Assembly (NCBI GenBank): GCA_028689715.1 | Contig: JAQVCQ010000010.1 | Span: 1 to 44,811, forward strand | DNA length: 44,811 nucleotides | Direction: 5' to 3' | Source: Lachnospiraceae bacterium | GTDB taxonomy: Bacteria > Bacillota > Clostridia > Lachnospirales > Lachnospiraceae | Translations under genes and position numbers: made by a program | Notes under the pieces: model-generated | The model's database searches: none | What the model was told of the DNA's origin: nothing | What the model saw: the letters and a program-made list of their open reading frames with translations, nothing else | Part shown: one piece after another, positions 16,713-26,429 of the stretch | How positions within the stretch are numbered: the stretch's first letter is position 1 | Layout of the letters: every line of letters starts with the position of its first letter

Positions 16713-16742
16713 ATTATAGTATATTTTCGCTGGATTTGACAA
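16713..16742 (-). promoter_or_regulatory. Promoter of the FabT-like regulator gene
   Basis: Minus strand: -35 TTGTCA (16742-16737), 18-bp spacer, -10 TATAAT (16718-16713). The -35 box sits in a short palindrome (ATTTGACAAAT, 16734-16744) related to, but not matching, the boxes upstream of acpP and fabD. Confidence 0.6.
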
Positions 16743-16791
16743 ATTATTTTACCGTATTTTAGGCATTCATTATAGAGATCTGTACGCGAAT

Positions 16792-16819
16792 AGACCCTAG
16801 TATCATGCTACCGGGGTCT
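16792..16819. terminator. Hairpin downstream of the rhodanese gene
   Basis: AGACCC-TAGTA (16792-16802) pairs with TACCG-GGGTCT (16809-16819). The T-rich run lies on the plus-strand side, so it is a poor terminator for the minus-strand rhodanese gene that ends at 16847. It may still act as an mRNA end-stabiliser. Confidence 0.4.
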
Positions 16820-16846
16820 TTCATCTTTTATTTTTCTTTTATTTTT

Positions 16847-17272
16847 CTATTCTATCACTTCGATTTCATATGGCCAGTCTATAATTCCACCAAATTCTAC
16901 CAGATCTGTATACCCCAGATCAGCCAGTTTCTGAGAAGCCTGCTTACTTCTGTTCCCACTTCGGCAATAAATTAAGATCTTCTGATCTTTGTCCGGCAGG
17001 ATATCGCTTACGTCATCGTCAATTGTCTCATTTGGCAGTAAAACCGAATCCGGGATATGTCCTTCATCATACTCTTCTTTTGTTCGCACATCCAGAATCA
17101 GATACCCCGTCTCTTCATCCATGATTTTTTTTGCTTCCTCAGCAGTAATACTTGTGTAAGCAGACTGCTCAGTATCTTGTTTTACATCACTTTCTTGTGC
17201 AGCACAACCTCCAATCATCAGCATGGCGGCAAGCAGCATTGACAACTTAAATATCTTATTTTTTTTCTTCAT
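16847..17272 (-). CDS. Rhodanese-like domain lipoprotein
   Basis: 141-residue exported protein. A lipoprotein signal peptide with lipobox MIGGC (Cys23) is followed by a single rhodanese domain (residues 42-140). The domain has LILDVRTKEEYDEGHIPDSVLLP and the active loop CRSGNRSKQA with its catalytic Cys. Rhodanese domains carry sulfur as a persulfide; extracellular ones in Firmicutes have poorly defined roles in sulfur handling or redox. Start ATG at 17272 follows AGGAGGAG. It is 31 bp after the DUF188 gene and may be cotranscribed with it. Confidence 0.9.
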   Translation of the reverse strand: MKKKNKIFKLSMLLAAMLMIGGCAAQESDVKQDTEQSAYTSITAEEAKKIMDEETGYLILDVRTKEEYDEGHIPDSVLLPNETIDDDVSDILPDKDQKILIYCRSGNRSKQASQKLADLGYTDLVEFGGIIDWPYEIEVIE

Positions 17273-17303
17273 TTCAAACTCCTCCTGACTTTAACAATAA
17301 AAT

Positions 17304-17750
17304 TCAGACCAAAGGATTTTTTTCGATCAGCCTGATCAGTTCCTCACGAAATCTCAGATCGTCTTCAGCAGTTCTTTTTGAAGGTCCTTTTCCATGATGT
17401 TTTCCTGATTTTCTGGCTTTTTTCGACATGTGCCGTTCCATCAAAAGGCTGTCTATATTATATTCTGTGTATTCTCTTCCACTTTGATGGATGGCAAACA
17501 TTCCTTTACCAAGAACCATGGCAGCAACTCCGTAATCCTGTGTTACAACAATATCACCTTTTCTGCCTATCTCTATGATTTTAAAGTCTACCGCATCCAT
17601 ACCGCTGGGTACAGTGACTACGTCACCATACCTGCTGCTCAGTACATGATTGTCATCGCATAAAAAAATAAGAGGAAGATGATACTCTTCTGCTACCTGT
17701 TCCACAATTCTATTTACAGGACATGCATCTGCATCTACAAGTATTCTCAT
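17304..17750 (-). CDS. YaiI/YqxD family (DUF188) protein
   Basis: 148-residue protein of the DUF188 family. It opens with MRILVDADACPVN, contains VVTQDYGVAAMVL, and ends with the lysine-rich GKHHGKGPSKR and the FREELIRLI motif. The acidic residues in DADACP and TQDYG fit a PIN-like nuclease fold, although the biochemical role of the family is not settled. The chosen ATG at 17750 has GGAGG upstream and overlaps the stop of the Mrr-like gene (ATGA), so the two are translationally coupled. The ORF is open to 17792 but without support for that start. Confidence 0.9.
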   Translation of the reverse strand: MRILVDADACPVNRIVEQVAEEYHLPLIFLCDDNHVLSSRYGDVVTVPSGMDAVDFKIIEIGRKGDIVVTQDYGVAAMVLGKGMFAIHQSGREYTEYNIDSLLMERHMSKKARKSGKHHGKGPSKRTAEDDLRFREELIRLIEKNPLV

Positions 17751-18208
17751 CGATATTCCTCCATCATATGATCCAGATATCCCCTGTCCCAAAGTAATAT
17801 TCTTAATTTTTTGGCAGCTTCGACTGCCGGGGATGTAAAGTACTGGTTCGTCATCACCGCTCCTACCATCTTTTCATAATACTCTTTTCCTGCATAAGCC
17901 TCCTGAATAGCTTTTACTCCCACTGGCTCCTGATAACATTTACATTGAATTCCATATGAAACGCCGTCCTTTTCAGCAAAAATATCGATTCCATAATCAC
18001 CGCTTCCCTTTGTCACCTCAACATCACAAAATCCGTTTCTTTTTAAAAGCTCTGCACAAAAATGTTCGAATTCCAAGCCTTCCATTTCGTCCATACTGCT
18101 TTTGGTAAAATCCTTACGAAATCTTTTTGAAATTAGAAAAATAAGAACTGAAATTACCAGTAAAAACAAAATCATAGCCGTAATTAGTATCATATCCTGT
18201 CTGATCAT
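17747..18208 (-). CDS. Membrane-anchored Mrr-like restriction endonuclease domain protein
   Basis: 153-residue protein with one N-terminal transmembrane segment (about residues 7-27) followed by basic residues and a PD-(D/E)xK nuclease domain of the Mrr_cat type. The core is LEFEHFCAELLKRNGF, Asp75 in GDYGIDIF, and Gln88-Cys-Lys90 in YGIQCKCY, which matches the D-QxK active site. No DNA methylase or specificity gene is nearby, so it is not a standard restriction system. Such anchored Mrr-like proteins are common in Firmicutes and of unknown role. It overlaps the DUF188 gene by four bases. Confidence 0.85.
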   Translation of the reverse strand: MIRQDMILITAMILFLLVISVLIFLISKRFRKDFTKSSMDEMEGLEFEHFCAELLKRNGFCDVEVTKGSGDYGIDIFAEKDGVSYGIQCKCYQEPVGVKAIQEAYAGKEYYEKMVGAVMTNQYFTSPAVEAAKKLRILLWDRGYLDHMMEEYR

Positions 18209-18248
18209 GATTCACCTTCTTCATATAATATGCTGTTCCATAAAAGTA

Positions 18249-18273
18249 AATCCCAGTCTGTAAGACTGGGATT
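18249..18273 (-). terminator. Terminator of asnS-asnA
   Basis: Perfect 11-bp stem AATCCCAGTCT (18249-18259) with AGACTGGGATT (18263-18273) and a 3-nt loop. On the minus strand it is followed by TACTTTTATGG. It lies right after asnA. Confidence 0.8.
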
Positions 18274-18277
18274 AATA

Positions 18278-19288
18278 TTATAATAAATTTACGCCTCGCT
18301 GTGCTGCATAGTCAAGTACATCATCCGGCCATACAGATGCCTGTACCTCACCAAGATGTGCTTTTCTAAGGAAGAACATGCAAATTCTTGACTGTCCAAT
18401 TCCTCCACCTACCGTGTATGGAAGTTCACCGTTCAATAATGCCTTTTGGAAAGACATCTGCGCTCTTTCAGGACATCCTGCAATTTCAAGCTGCTGCCTT
18501 AAAGATTCCTCATCTACACGAATTCCCATAGATGAAAGTTCCAGTGCCATATCAAGAATTGGATAATAAACAATAATATCTCCATTCAACTGCCAGTCAT
18601 CATAGTCGGGAGCTCTGCCATCATGTTTTTCACCTGATGCAAGTGCGCCACCGATCTGCATGATAAATACGGCGCCTTTAATGCGTGCGATTCTATTTTC
18701 TCTCTCTTTAGGCGTGAGATCTGGATATTTATCTTCTAACTCCTGAGATGTAATAAACGTAATCTCTTCAGGGAGAAAACACTCTACATAATGATACCTG
18801 TTTGCTATATATTTTTCAGTTACTCTGAGTGCCTCATAAACGGATTTCACGATCTCTTCCAGTTTTTCACGTGTTCTGTCTTCTTTTGGAATGATTTTTT
18901 CCCAATCCCACTGATCAACAAAAATAGAGTGAATGTTGTCTGTTTCTTCGTCTCTTCGTACTGCATTCATATCAGTATAAAGACCTTCTCCTGCTAAGAA
19001 ACCATATTTCTTCAGCGCAAGTCTCTTCCATTTGGCTAAAGAATGAACGATTTCCACCTCTCTGTCGTTTTGTTCTTTGATTCCAAATTTTACAGGTCGT
19101 TCCACGCCATTTAAATTATCATTTAATCCTGATTCAGGAAATACAAACAATGGCGCTGAAACTCTTCTTAGATTAAGCTGAGTCGCCAGTTCCCGTTCAA
19201 AAAAGTCTTTGACTCTTTTGATCGCTTTTTCAGTATCTTTAATATTCAGAGTAGAGTGATATCCTTCCGGTATATAGATTTTACCCAT
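18278..19288 (-). CDS. asnA: Aspartate-ammonia ligase (asparagine synthetase A)
   Basis: 336-residue enzyme that makes asparagine from aspartate, ammonia and ATP in the cytoplasm. It has the class II tRNA-synthetase-like fold of AsnA, with HSLAKWKRLAL, YTDMNAVRRDEETDNIHSIFVDQWDWEK, GGALASGEKHDGRAPDYDDW and the terminal GGGIGQSRICMF. Length matches the family. ATG at 19288 has AAGGAG eight bases upstream; the ATG six bases earlier is too close. It lies 12 bp after asnS, so the cell couples asparagine synthesis with charging of tRNA-Asn. Confidence 0.96.
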   Translation of the reverse strand: MGKIYIPEGYHSTLNIKDTEKAIKRVKDFFERELATQLNLRRVSAPLFVFPESGLNDNLNGVERPVKFGIKEQNDREVEIVHSLAKWKRLALKKYGFLAGEGLYTDMNAVRRDEETDNIHSIFVDQWDWEKIIPKEDRTREKLEEIVKSVYEALRVTEKYIANRYHYVECFLPEEITFITSQELEDKYPDLTPKERENRIARIKGAVFIMQIGGALASGEKHDGRAPDYDDWQLNGDIIVYYPILDMALELSSMGIRVDEESLRQQLEIAGCPERAQMSFQKALLNGELPYTVGGGIGQSRICMFFLRKAHLGEVQASVWPDDVLDYAAQRGVNLL

Positions 19289-19300
19289 TTCCATTTCTCC

Positions 19301-20692
19301 TTAAAGTTCACAATTATTTACAGTTCTTGGGAACGGGATCACATCCCTGATATTGCTCATTCCGGTCAGATACATAACACATCTTTCAAATCCAAGGCCA
19401 AATCCTGCATGTCTGGTCGATCCATATTTTCTTAAGTCCAGATAAAAATCATAATCTTCCGGATTCAGATCCAGTTCTTTCATTCTGGCTGTCAGTTTAT
19501 CATAATCGTCTTCTCTCTGGCTTCCACCGATGATCTCTCCAATCCCCGGAACAAGACAGTCCATTGCAGCGACCGTTTTCTGATCTTCATTCAACTTCAT
19601 ATAAAATGCTTTGATCTCTTTTGGATAATCTGTCACAAATACTGGCTTTTTAAATTCTTTTTCAGTCAGGTATCTTTCATGCTCTGTCTGAAGATCACAT
19701 CCCCAGGTGACTTTATATTCAAATTCGTCATTATGTGCCTTCAAAATTTCAATTGCTTCTGTATAGGTCACATGAGCAAAGTCAGAATTTACAACATTTT
19801 CCAGTCTCTCCAATAGTCCCTGATCAACGAACTGGTTGAAAAATGCCATCTCTTCAGGTGCATGCTCACAAACATAAGTAATAACATATTTGATCATACT
19901 CTCTGCAAGCATCATATCATCTTTCAGATCTGCAAATGCCATTTCCGGTTCTATCATCCAGAACTCTGCAGCATGCCTTGTTGTATTGGAATTCTCCGCC
20001 CTGAAAGTTGGTCCAAATGTATAAATATTCTTGAATGCCATGGCATATGTTTCACCATTTAACTGACCGCTTACCGTAAGATTTGTCTGCTTTCCAAAAA
20101 AATCCTGAGAATAATCAATCTCACCTGCATCTGTTTTTGGCAGATCATTCAGGTCAAGTGTCGTAACACGGAACATTTCTCCTGCACCTTCACAGTCACT
20201 GCCTGTAATCAATGGTGTATGAACATATACGAATTCTCTCTCTTGAAAAAATTTGTGAATTGCGTATGCCGCAAGCGATCTGACCCGAAACACCGCCTGA
20301 AATGTATTTGTTCTTGCTCTTAAATGCGAAATCGTTCTTAAATATTCAAAAGAATGACGTTTTTTTTGTAATGGGAAATCTGGTGCAGATGCACCCTCAA
20401 CGGTCACCTGTGTTGCCTGCAATTCAAATTTTTGTTTGGCTCCCGGTGTACTGGTCACGACTCCTTTAACAATTACCGCTGCACCAACATTCAATTTAGA
20501 GATTTCTTCGAAATTTGACAGGGTATCTGAATATACGACCTGTAATGGTTCAAAAAAAGTTCCATCATTGATTACAAGAAATCCAAATGTCTTGGAATCA
20601 CGTTTGCTCTTCAGCCATCCTCCAACTGTTACTTCTTTATCTGTATATTGTTCTTCATTTCGAAATAATTCTTTTATGTGGATCAGTTCCAT
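19301..20692 (-). CDS. asnS: Asparaginyl-tRNA synthetase
   Basis: 463-residue class IIb synthetase that charges tRNA-Asn. The N-terminal OB-fold anticodon domain covers residues 10-110 ([24 protein letters not shown]). It is followed by motif 2 ([25 protein letters not shown]) and motif 3 ([27 protein letters not shown]). ATG at 20692 follows AAAAGGAG and fits known AsnS starts; the ORF extends to 20743 without support. It sits 57 bp after the EAL-domain gene and leads directly into asnA. There is no space for a T-box in the short gap before it. Confidence 0.97.
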   Translation of the reverse strand: MELIHIKELFRNEEQYTDKEVTVGGWLKSKRDSKTFGFLVINDGTFFEPLQVVYSDTLSNFEEISKLNVGAAVIVKGVVTSTPGAKQKFELQATQVTVEGASAPDFPLQKKRHSFEYLRTISHLRARTNTFQAVFRVRSLAAYAIHKFFQEREFVYVHTPLITGSDCEGAGEMFRVTTLDLNDLPKTDAGEIDYSQDFFGKQTNLTVSGQLNGETYAMAFKNIYTFGPTFRAENSNTTRHAAEFWMIEPEMAFADLKDDMMLAESMIKYVITYVCEHAPEEMAFFNQFVDQGLLERLENVVNSDFAHVTYTEAIEILKAHNDEFEYKVTWGCDLQTEHERYLTEKEFKKPVFVTDYPKEIKAFYMKLNEDQKTVAAMDCLVPGIGEIIGGSQREDDYDKLTARMKELDLNPEDYDFYLDLRKYGSTRHAGFGLGFERCVMYLTGMSNIRDVIPFPRTVNNCEL

Positions 20693-20749
20693 AATTAACT
20701 CCTTTTCTGCACTATTCTTGAAATAGTATAGCTTAGCGTCCATATAAAT

Positions 20750-22678
20750 TCAAGATAGCGTATGATTCTTTTCACAAAAATAGTTCATAAATCTTATAAA
20801 ATCTGCTTCGCAAAGCGGAGGCGAATAAAAATATCCCTGAATACAATCAATCTCAGCTTCTTCAAGATATTCTATATGTTCCTGTGTCTCAGCACCTTCA
20901 CATATTACAGACAACCCCATTTCATTAATAAAATGTGTAATATTTTTAAAGAATTCTGTTTTACTGTTACTTTCTATAGAAGTCCATAGAAGATTCTTAT
21001 CCAGTTTGATCGTATCAAACGGAAGCCGGACGATGTACTCCATATTCGCATAACCTGTTCCAAAGTCATCCAGCGAAAAACTGATTCCTCTCTGATAGAT
21101 CTTCTGTAAATTCTTCTCAAGTGTTGCAAAGGATGCGGCTGCGGATTCCGTTATCTCAAAATCGATCATAGAAGGATCGACTTCGTATTTTTCAAGGATC
21201 GAAAAAATTCTCTCTTCCAGATTTTCCTGCATGCACTGAATTACAGAAAGGTTCACATCAATATGATCCATGTTCCACTTTATGATATCATTCTTATTTA
21301 AAAACATGCAGACTTTTTCGAGAACAATGTCTCCTACCTTCGTGATCAGACCATTTTGTTCTGCGATCCGTATAAATATATCCGGTGCGATCGGACCTAG
21401 TATTTCATCATCCAGTCTGACCAGTGCTTCTGCAGCAACGACTCTGTTTTCTTTTCTGGAAACGATCGGCTGATAAAACACCTTTATCCTATCCTGTTCT
21501 ATCCCACGTATTAATGCTTCATTCACTTTTTTGTTTAAAAGACTGCTGTCTTTATATGATTTATCAACAAGATGGTAACTTGATTTTCCTTCCTTTTTTG
21601 CAGATACAATGGCATAATCAACCGTCGTTAATAATTCTCCTACCGTCTGATATTCCAACCCATTAAATCCCAGTACACAGGAACTTAACTGAATCGCAGT
21701 TTCTTCAATCATCCAGATTTTCGGAAAATGGTTCACATAATATTCTACATTTTCAATATCTTCTATCACTCCGGATGCTATCACAGCAAACTGATCCCCG
21801 CTGAGACGGAATACATTTCCATCTGGCATCGTCTGGTCAAAATACTGAGCTACCTTTTTTAACAGAATATCACCATTTTTAATTCCAATAATAGAATTGA
21901 TCTGCTTAAAATCATCCAGGGCAAATACATAAACCGAAAATGGAATTCTGCTCTCAAAAAATTCTTTCAGATAGGGTACCAGAACTGCCCTATTATAGAC
22001 ACCGGTAAGGGTATCTACCTGATTGTACGGATTTTGTATGGAATGATAGTAAACCATGAGCGGAATGGCTGCCGAAAGCCCAATCAGCATGTATCTGGGA
22101 TATAAATACTGAATGACAACAAAAAAGGAAATGATCAGAAATGTTCCTGCAATCAGAATTGTTCTGCGAATTCCGATTTTTTTTCTCTGTAGCATGATCC
22201 ATAAAAATCCGCCACCACCATAAAGATAATACACAAGATAAAGTGTCCAATGCATCGGTCCCTGTCTGTACTGATGCATCTGGTCAAAATAAAATACTTG
22301 ATCAGTAAAGAAGGTAGCAAGCATAAAAACTGCCTCTATGATGTAAGGAAGCAACAGAAAGAAAACTGCAGCAGTATGCAGCTTTCTTAATTTACCCGCA
22401 AGGGCAACAGTATAGATAAAAAATAAGACCGTCGAAATTCCTGTTGCAAGTAAAAAAGCCGCATTTAAAAGAAATAAAACCGGTATCGGGATTCTGATCG
22501 CAATATCCGTAACAAGAACCGTAAGAATGTTCAGCACCGTTCCTGAAAAACTAAAAATCAAAAGCCATCCATACGTTTTATTCTGTATAGTAGGAATTTT
22601 TTTATGACGAAAATAATCACCCAGTATGACAAGCAGAATGATTGCCGCTGATATTTCAAAATGAATAACGTACTGCAT
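20750..22678 (-). CDS. Membrane EAL-domain c-di-GMP phosphodiesterase with degenerate GGDEF domain
   Basis: 642-residue protein. About six to eight membrane segments fill residues 1-212. A GGDEF domain (about 220-375) carries SGDQF at 293-297 in place of GGDEF, so cyclase activity is unlikely. The EAL domain (about 388-635) keeps the catalytic set: Glu417-Ala-Leu-Val-Arg, DVNLS, EITES, DDFGTGY, IKLDK, CEGAE and QGYFYSPP. It is therefore predicted to hydrolyse c-di-GMP in response to a membrane signal, with the GGDEF domain perhaps serving as a GTP sensor. Start ATG at 22678 follows AAAGGAGAC. A -10 box (TATAAT) lies about 35 bp upstream. It is cotranscribed or nearly so with asnS. Confidence 0.92.
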   Translation of the reverse strand: MQYVIHFEISAAIILLVILGDYFRHKKIPTIQNKTYGWLLIFSFSGTVLNILTVLVTDIAIRIPIPVLFLLNAAFLLATGISTVLFFIYTVALAGKLRKLHTAAVFFLLLPYIIEAVFMLATFFTDQVFYFDQMHQYRQGPMHWTLYLVYYLYGGGGFLWIMLQRKKIGIRRTILIAGTFLIISFFVVIQYLYPRYMLIGLSAAIPLMVYYHSIQNPYNQVDTLTGVYNRAVLVPYLKEFFESRIPFSVYVFALDDFKQINSIIGIKNGDILLKKVAQYFDQTMPDGNVFRLSGDQFAVIASGVIEDIENVEYYVNHFPKIWMIEETAIQLSSCVLGFNGLEYQTVGELLTTVDYAIVSAKKEGKSSYHLVDKSYKDSSLLNKKVNEALIRGIEQDRIKVFYQPIVSRKENRVVAAEALVRLDDEILGPIAPDIFIRIAEQNGLITKVGDIVLEKVCMFLNKNDIIKWNMDHIDVNLSVIQCMQENLEERIFSILEKYEVDPSMIDFEITESAAASFATLEKNLQKIYQRGISFSLDDFGTGYANMEYIVRLPFDTIKLDKNLLWTSIESNSKTEFFKNITHFINEMGLSVICEGAETQEHIEYLEEAEIDCIQGYFYSPPLCEADFIRFMNYFCEKNHTLS

Positions 22679-22774
22679 GCCTGTCTCCTTTACGCATTAA
22701 AACACTTAATGAATATTATAGCAGACAGCCGGTCTGACGTCATCCATTTTTCCAGCCTGGTTCAGCGAAAAATT

Positions 22775-24880
22775 TTATTTTTCGTCATTACTTTTAGGCA
22801 ATGCCTGTAAAACAAGGATCGATCTCGGATCCACGGTCATACAATCCCGTCTGATCAGGCGTTTTGTTTTCATAATGCTTTCTTCCTGAAAGGTATCAAT
22901 GGCAAGATGCCAGAACAGCCCTTCTTTTAATGAAGGAAGGCAGGCAATCTGTTTTTCCCAATAGGTATTGATCATGATATAAATCAGATCATCTTCACTC
23001 TTCTCTTTTACTCTTCCCGCATAAAGGATACAAAGCAAATGATTATTTCCCTCAAAATCTATTTCCCATGGACGAATACCATGAATACTTCTAAGCGGCC
23101 AGTTCAGTGAACTCATAGTGGTGTCCTTACGAACGATTTCATGTTTTTTTCTGAAAGCGATCATATATTGAAAAAATTCAAATAAATTTTTATTTTTTTC
23201 CAGAAGTCTCCAGTCAAGCCATGAAATAATATTGTCCTGGCAATAAGCATTGTTGTTTCCATATTGTGTGTTCCCAAACTCGTCCCCTGATAAAAACATG
23301 GGGATGCCTCTGCTGCACATTAAAACAACGCACGCATTTTTTACCAGTCTTCTCCTTAGTGCATTGATCTTTGGATCATCTGTCTCACCCTCTACACCAC
23401 AATTCCAGCTTAAGTGATTATTATCTCCGTCTGTATTATTCCAACCATTCTTTTCATTGTGTTTTTCATTATATGTATAGAGATCATGAAGTGTAAACCC
23501 ATCATGACAGGTCAGAAAATTAACGGATGCATTGGCTCCGCGATGCTCCGGATGGTACATATCTTCAGATCCCAGGATTCTGCTCGCTGCTTCTTGTATA
23601 ATTCCAAAGTCTCCTTTTAAGAAGCTTCTTATATCATCTCTGTATTTCCCATTCCATTCCATCCATCTATTCCAGGCCGGAAATGTCCCTACCTGATAAA
23701 GTCCTCCTGCATCCCAGGCTTCTGCGATCAATTTTACTTTGCCAAGGATCGGGTCAAAAGCCAGACTTTGCAGAAGTGGTGGCTTACTCATGGGGGAACC
23801 ATCTTCATTGCGTCCAAGTATGCTTGCAAGATCAAAACGGAACCCATCAACGCGATATGTCGTGACCCAGTATCGGAGACATTCAATGATCATTTGCTGA
23901 ACAATCGGGTGATTGCAGTTCAAAGTGTTTCCACAACCACTAAAATTGTAATAGTAACCTTCCGGTGTCAGCATATAATAAATATTATTATCAATTCCTT
24001 TAAATGAAAAATAGGGACCATATTCATTTCCTTCAGCAGTGTGATTGAATACAACATCAAGAAATACTTCAATCCCTTCATCATTTAATGCTTTGATCAG
24101 CTGTTTTAATTCGTTACCTTCTCTGTTATACTCGATCCCTGCACAATACCCTGTGTTAGGTGCAAAAAAACTGACTGTGTTGTATCCCCAATAATCAAGA
24201 AGTGCTTCACCATTTACTTCCCTTCGGTCACGGAGTTCATCAAATTCAAATACCGGCATCAGCTCTACCGCTGTAATTCCCAATTCTTTCAGGTAAGGGA
24301 TCTTCTCCATCAAACCGGCAAATGTTCCGGGATTTACAACATTTGAAGACTCATGTCTGGTAAACCCTCTTACATGCAGTTCATAAATGATAAGATCATC
24401 AAGCGGAAGAAGTGGCTGCCTACTGTTACCCCAGTCAAAATCATCCTTTACGACCCTTGCCTTATAATGAAATCCTGCATCCGGTCTTTTTCCCCATACA
24501 CTTTGTCCTGTTACTGCCTTGGCATAAGGGTCGAGTAACATCTTTGTTTTATCAAAAATAATCCCTTTTTGCGGATTATAAGGACCTTCCAGCCTGTATG
24601 CATATTCAAATTCTTCAATATTTAACTTAAACACGATCATGGAAAATACATTGCCGATCCTGTAATGACCCGGAAATTTAAGAATGGCATATGGTTCATT
24701 TTCCATTCTGCGAAATAATAACAGTTCACAGGATGTTGCCTGATTCGAGTGGACCGTAAAATTGACCCCACCAGGAATGGCAGTTGCTCCATTAATTTCA
24801 TAAAAACCCGGACGAACATCATATCCTTCAATTTTATCAAAGGCGACCAAATGAATTGTTTTATTTTGAATTTCTGCCAT
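22775..24880 (-). CDS. glgX: Glycogen debranching enzyme / isoamylase (GH13)
   Basis: 701-residue alpha-1,6-glucan hydrolase. The N-terminal CBM48-type domain (about residues 20-125, RPGFYEINGATAIPGGVNFTVHS) is followed by the GH13 barrel. The barrel has FLDVVFNHT, the nucleophile region VDGFRFDLAS, the acid/base IAEAWD, and FLTCHDGFT with the transition-state Asp. The C-terminal beta domain ends in VLQALPK. Length and motif order fit GlgX/isoamylase (GH13_11). It would trim branches of glycogen or limit dextrins. Start ATG at 24880 follows GAGGAG. No other glycogen genes are adjacent. The gap before it is shared with the divergent chemoreceptor gene. Confidence 0.93.
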   Translation of the reverse strand: MAEIQNKTIHLVAFDKIEGYDVRPGFYEINGATAIPGGVNFTVHSNQATSCELLLFRRMENEPYAILKFPGHYRIGNVFSMIVFKLNIEEFEYAYRLEGPYNPQKGIIFDKTKMLLDPYAKAVTGQSVWGKRPDAGFHYKARVVKDDFDWGNSRQPLLPLDDLIIYELHVRGFTRHESSNVVNPGTFAGLMEKIPYLKELGITAVELMPVFEFDELRDRREVNGEALLDYWGYNTVSFFAPNTGYCAGIEYNREGNELKQLIKALNDEGIEVFLDVVFNHTAEGNEYGPYFSFKGIDNNIYYMLTPEGYYYNFSGCGNTLNCNHPIVQQMIIECLRYWVTTYRVDGFRFDLASILGRNEDGSPMSKPPLLQSLAFDPILGKVKLIAEAWDAGGLYQVGTFPAWNRWMEWNGKYRDDIRSFLKGDFGIIQEAASRILGSEDMYHPEHRGANASVNFLTCHDGFTLHDLYTYNEKHNEKNGWNNTDGDNNHLSWNCGVEGETDDPKINALRRRLVKNACVVLMCSRGIPMFLSGDEFGNTQYGNNNAYCQDNIISWLDWRLLEKNKNLFEFFQYMIAFRKKHEIVRKDTTMSSLNWPLRSIHGIRPWEIDFEGNNHLLCILYAGRVKEKSEDDLIYIMINTYWEKQIACLPSLKEGLFWHLAIDTFQEESIMKTKRLIRRDCMTVDPRSILVLQALPKSNDEK

Positions 24881-25014
24881 CGTAACACTCCTCTACGTGA
24901 AATAGAATATGTTTATATGACAGTATTTTATCATTATTTGTTATTAATTTACAGTAAAATATTATATATTTACGAAATATTGATACAATTATGCATGTGT
25001 TTAATCTGCCTATA

Positions 25015-25043
25015 TTTACATCCTTATATTTTAATCATATAAT
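25015..25043 (+). promoter_or_regulatory. Promoter of the plus-strand chemoreceptor gene
   Basis: Plus strand: -35 TTTACA (25015-25020), 17-bp spacer, -10 TATAAT (25038-25043). It lies in the AT-rich 218-bp divergent gap 24881-25098; no equally clear promoter for the debranching enzyme was found there. Confidence 0.65.
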
Positions 25044-25098
25044 AAATATTAAGAAAAAATGAAGTTTCTTAAAAAAATGTAAAAGAAAGGGTTGTAAC

Positions 25099-26349
25099 AT
25101 GGAAACATTAATAAATCGTATGAAAGATATGAGAATTCGATTGAGGATTGCTGCCCTGCCAGCTGTGGCTGTATCATTTTTGACGATCCAGTTCCTATTA
25201 TCTATTGTATTCAATAACAGAATTCTGATGTCTGTTATTTATGTAATTGCCGTCATAACCGGTTATTTATTTTCAAAACTGATTTCAAAATCTATTCTGA
25301 TCAAAATTAGCAGTGTAAAAGAACCTTTAGAAGAAATAGCTTCAGGAAATTTAAATGTAAGAATTGATGCGTCCAGTAAGACCAAAGATGAATTCGGTGA
25401 TCTGGCTGTTTCAATTGAGAAAACACTTCTTCAGCTAAATCTTTATAGCTCCTATATTAATGAAATTGCTGAAATCCTGACCCAGCTGGCGAATGGTAAT
25501 ATGAAATTGCAGATACGCAGTTCGTTTGATGGTGAATTTCATAAAATTAAAGATGCACTGCTTTCCATTTCTTCTTCATTAAACAAAACGCTTCAGACCA
25601 TTGAAACATCATCAGAAACAGTTGCAGATAAATCAGAAATCATGTACGATTCTGCCGCAAGACTTTCAGATGGGACATCAGACCAGTCAAGTTCCATTCA
25701 GGAATTAACTGCATCTATACAGGAAATTACACATCAGGTATCCAATAATGCCACCAATGCTCTGGATGCAAGAAATAAGGTGACCGGTATGGCGGATACT
25801 GTAAATCAGAATAATACTGAGATACAGGATTTGTTAAAGGCGATGGACGATATCAAATTATCCACCAACGAGATCATAAAGATTATTCAGACCATTGAAA
25901 ATATAGCAAGTCAGACAAATCTCCTGTCTCTCAATGCCTCGATCGAAGCTGCAAGAGCAGGTGAACTGGGACGCGGTTTTGCAGTTGTCGCCGGCGAGAT
26001 CGGTAATCTTGCAAACCAAAGTGTGGATGCAGTAAAAATGACATCTACTCTGATATCAAATACAGTTTCTGCTGTAGAAAAAGGAGCTGAGATCGCAGAT
26101 CACACAGCCTCCTCATCCAGTGCATTGGCTGAAATCGCAACAGATATCACAGGAATAATGGACCAGATCAGTGAAGGTTCACAGACACAGAGCGATTTGT
26201 TAAAACAATTTTCATCTGCTGTAGAACAAATTGCGACTGTCGTGAATCATAACGCTGAAAATGCATCCGAAACAGCCGAGATATCGAACTCACTGAAGTC
26301 TGAAGCATATCATCTAAAACAGCTGGTCGAGCAGTTCGAATTATATTAA
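25099..26349 (+). CDS. Methyl-accepting chemotaxis protein without an extracellular sensor
   Basis: 416-residue receptor and the only plus-strand protein gene in the window. Two membrane segments (about residues 18-38 and 42-60) are joined by only a few residues (NNR), so there is no outside ligand domain. A HAMP domain ([28 protein letters not shown]) and a second HAMP-like stretch ([20 protein letters not shown]) lead to a short signalling helix pair with tip [35 protein letters not shown]. It may sense a membrane or cytoplasmic cue. ATG at 25099 follows GAAAGGG. A bidirectional terminator follows. It differs strongly in sequence and layout from the receptor at 14197. Confidence 0.92.
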   Translation: METLINRMKDMRIRLRIAALPAVAVSFLTIQFLLSIVFNNRILMSVIYVIAVITGYLFSKLISKSILIKISSVKEPLEEIASGNLNVRIDASSKTKDEFGDLAVSIEKTLLQLNLYSSYINEIAEILTQLANGNMKLQIRSSFDGEFHKIKDALLSISSSLNKTLQTIETSSETVADKSEIMYDSAARLSDGTSDQSSSIQELTASIQEITHQVSNNATNALDARNKVTGMADTVNQNNTEIQDLLKAMDDIKLSTNEIIKIIQTIENIASQTNLLSLNASIEAARAGELGRGFAVVAGEIGNLANQSVDAVKMTSTLISNTVSAVEKGAEIADHTASSSSALAEIATDITGIMDQISEGSQTQSDLLKQFSSAVEQIATVVNHNAENASETAEISNSLKSEAYHLKQLVEQFELY

Positions 26350-26360
26350 TACTTAGCTCA

Positions 26361-26391
26361 AAAGGCTTCTGTCAAACCGACAGAAGCCTTT
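26361..26391. terminator. Bidirectional terminator between chemoreceptor and fabH
   Basis: Perfect 13-bp stem AAAGGCTTCTGTC (26361-26373) with GACAGAAGCCTTT (26379-26391) and a 5-nt loop. Each side ends in A/T runs, so it can serve the plus-strand chemoreceptor and the minus-strand fab operon. Confidence 0.85.
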
Positions 26392-26429
26392 CTTATGAAA
26401 ATCTTTCTTTTGTAAATTCAAGTTTTATC

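Noticed and set aside
20693..20749. Possible T-box leader for asnS
   Set aside because: The gap to the previous gene is only 57 bp, too short for a T-box, and no T-box core sequence is present.
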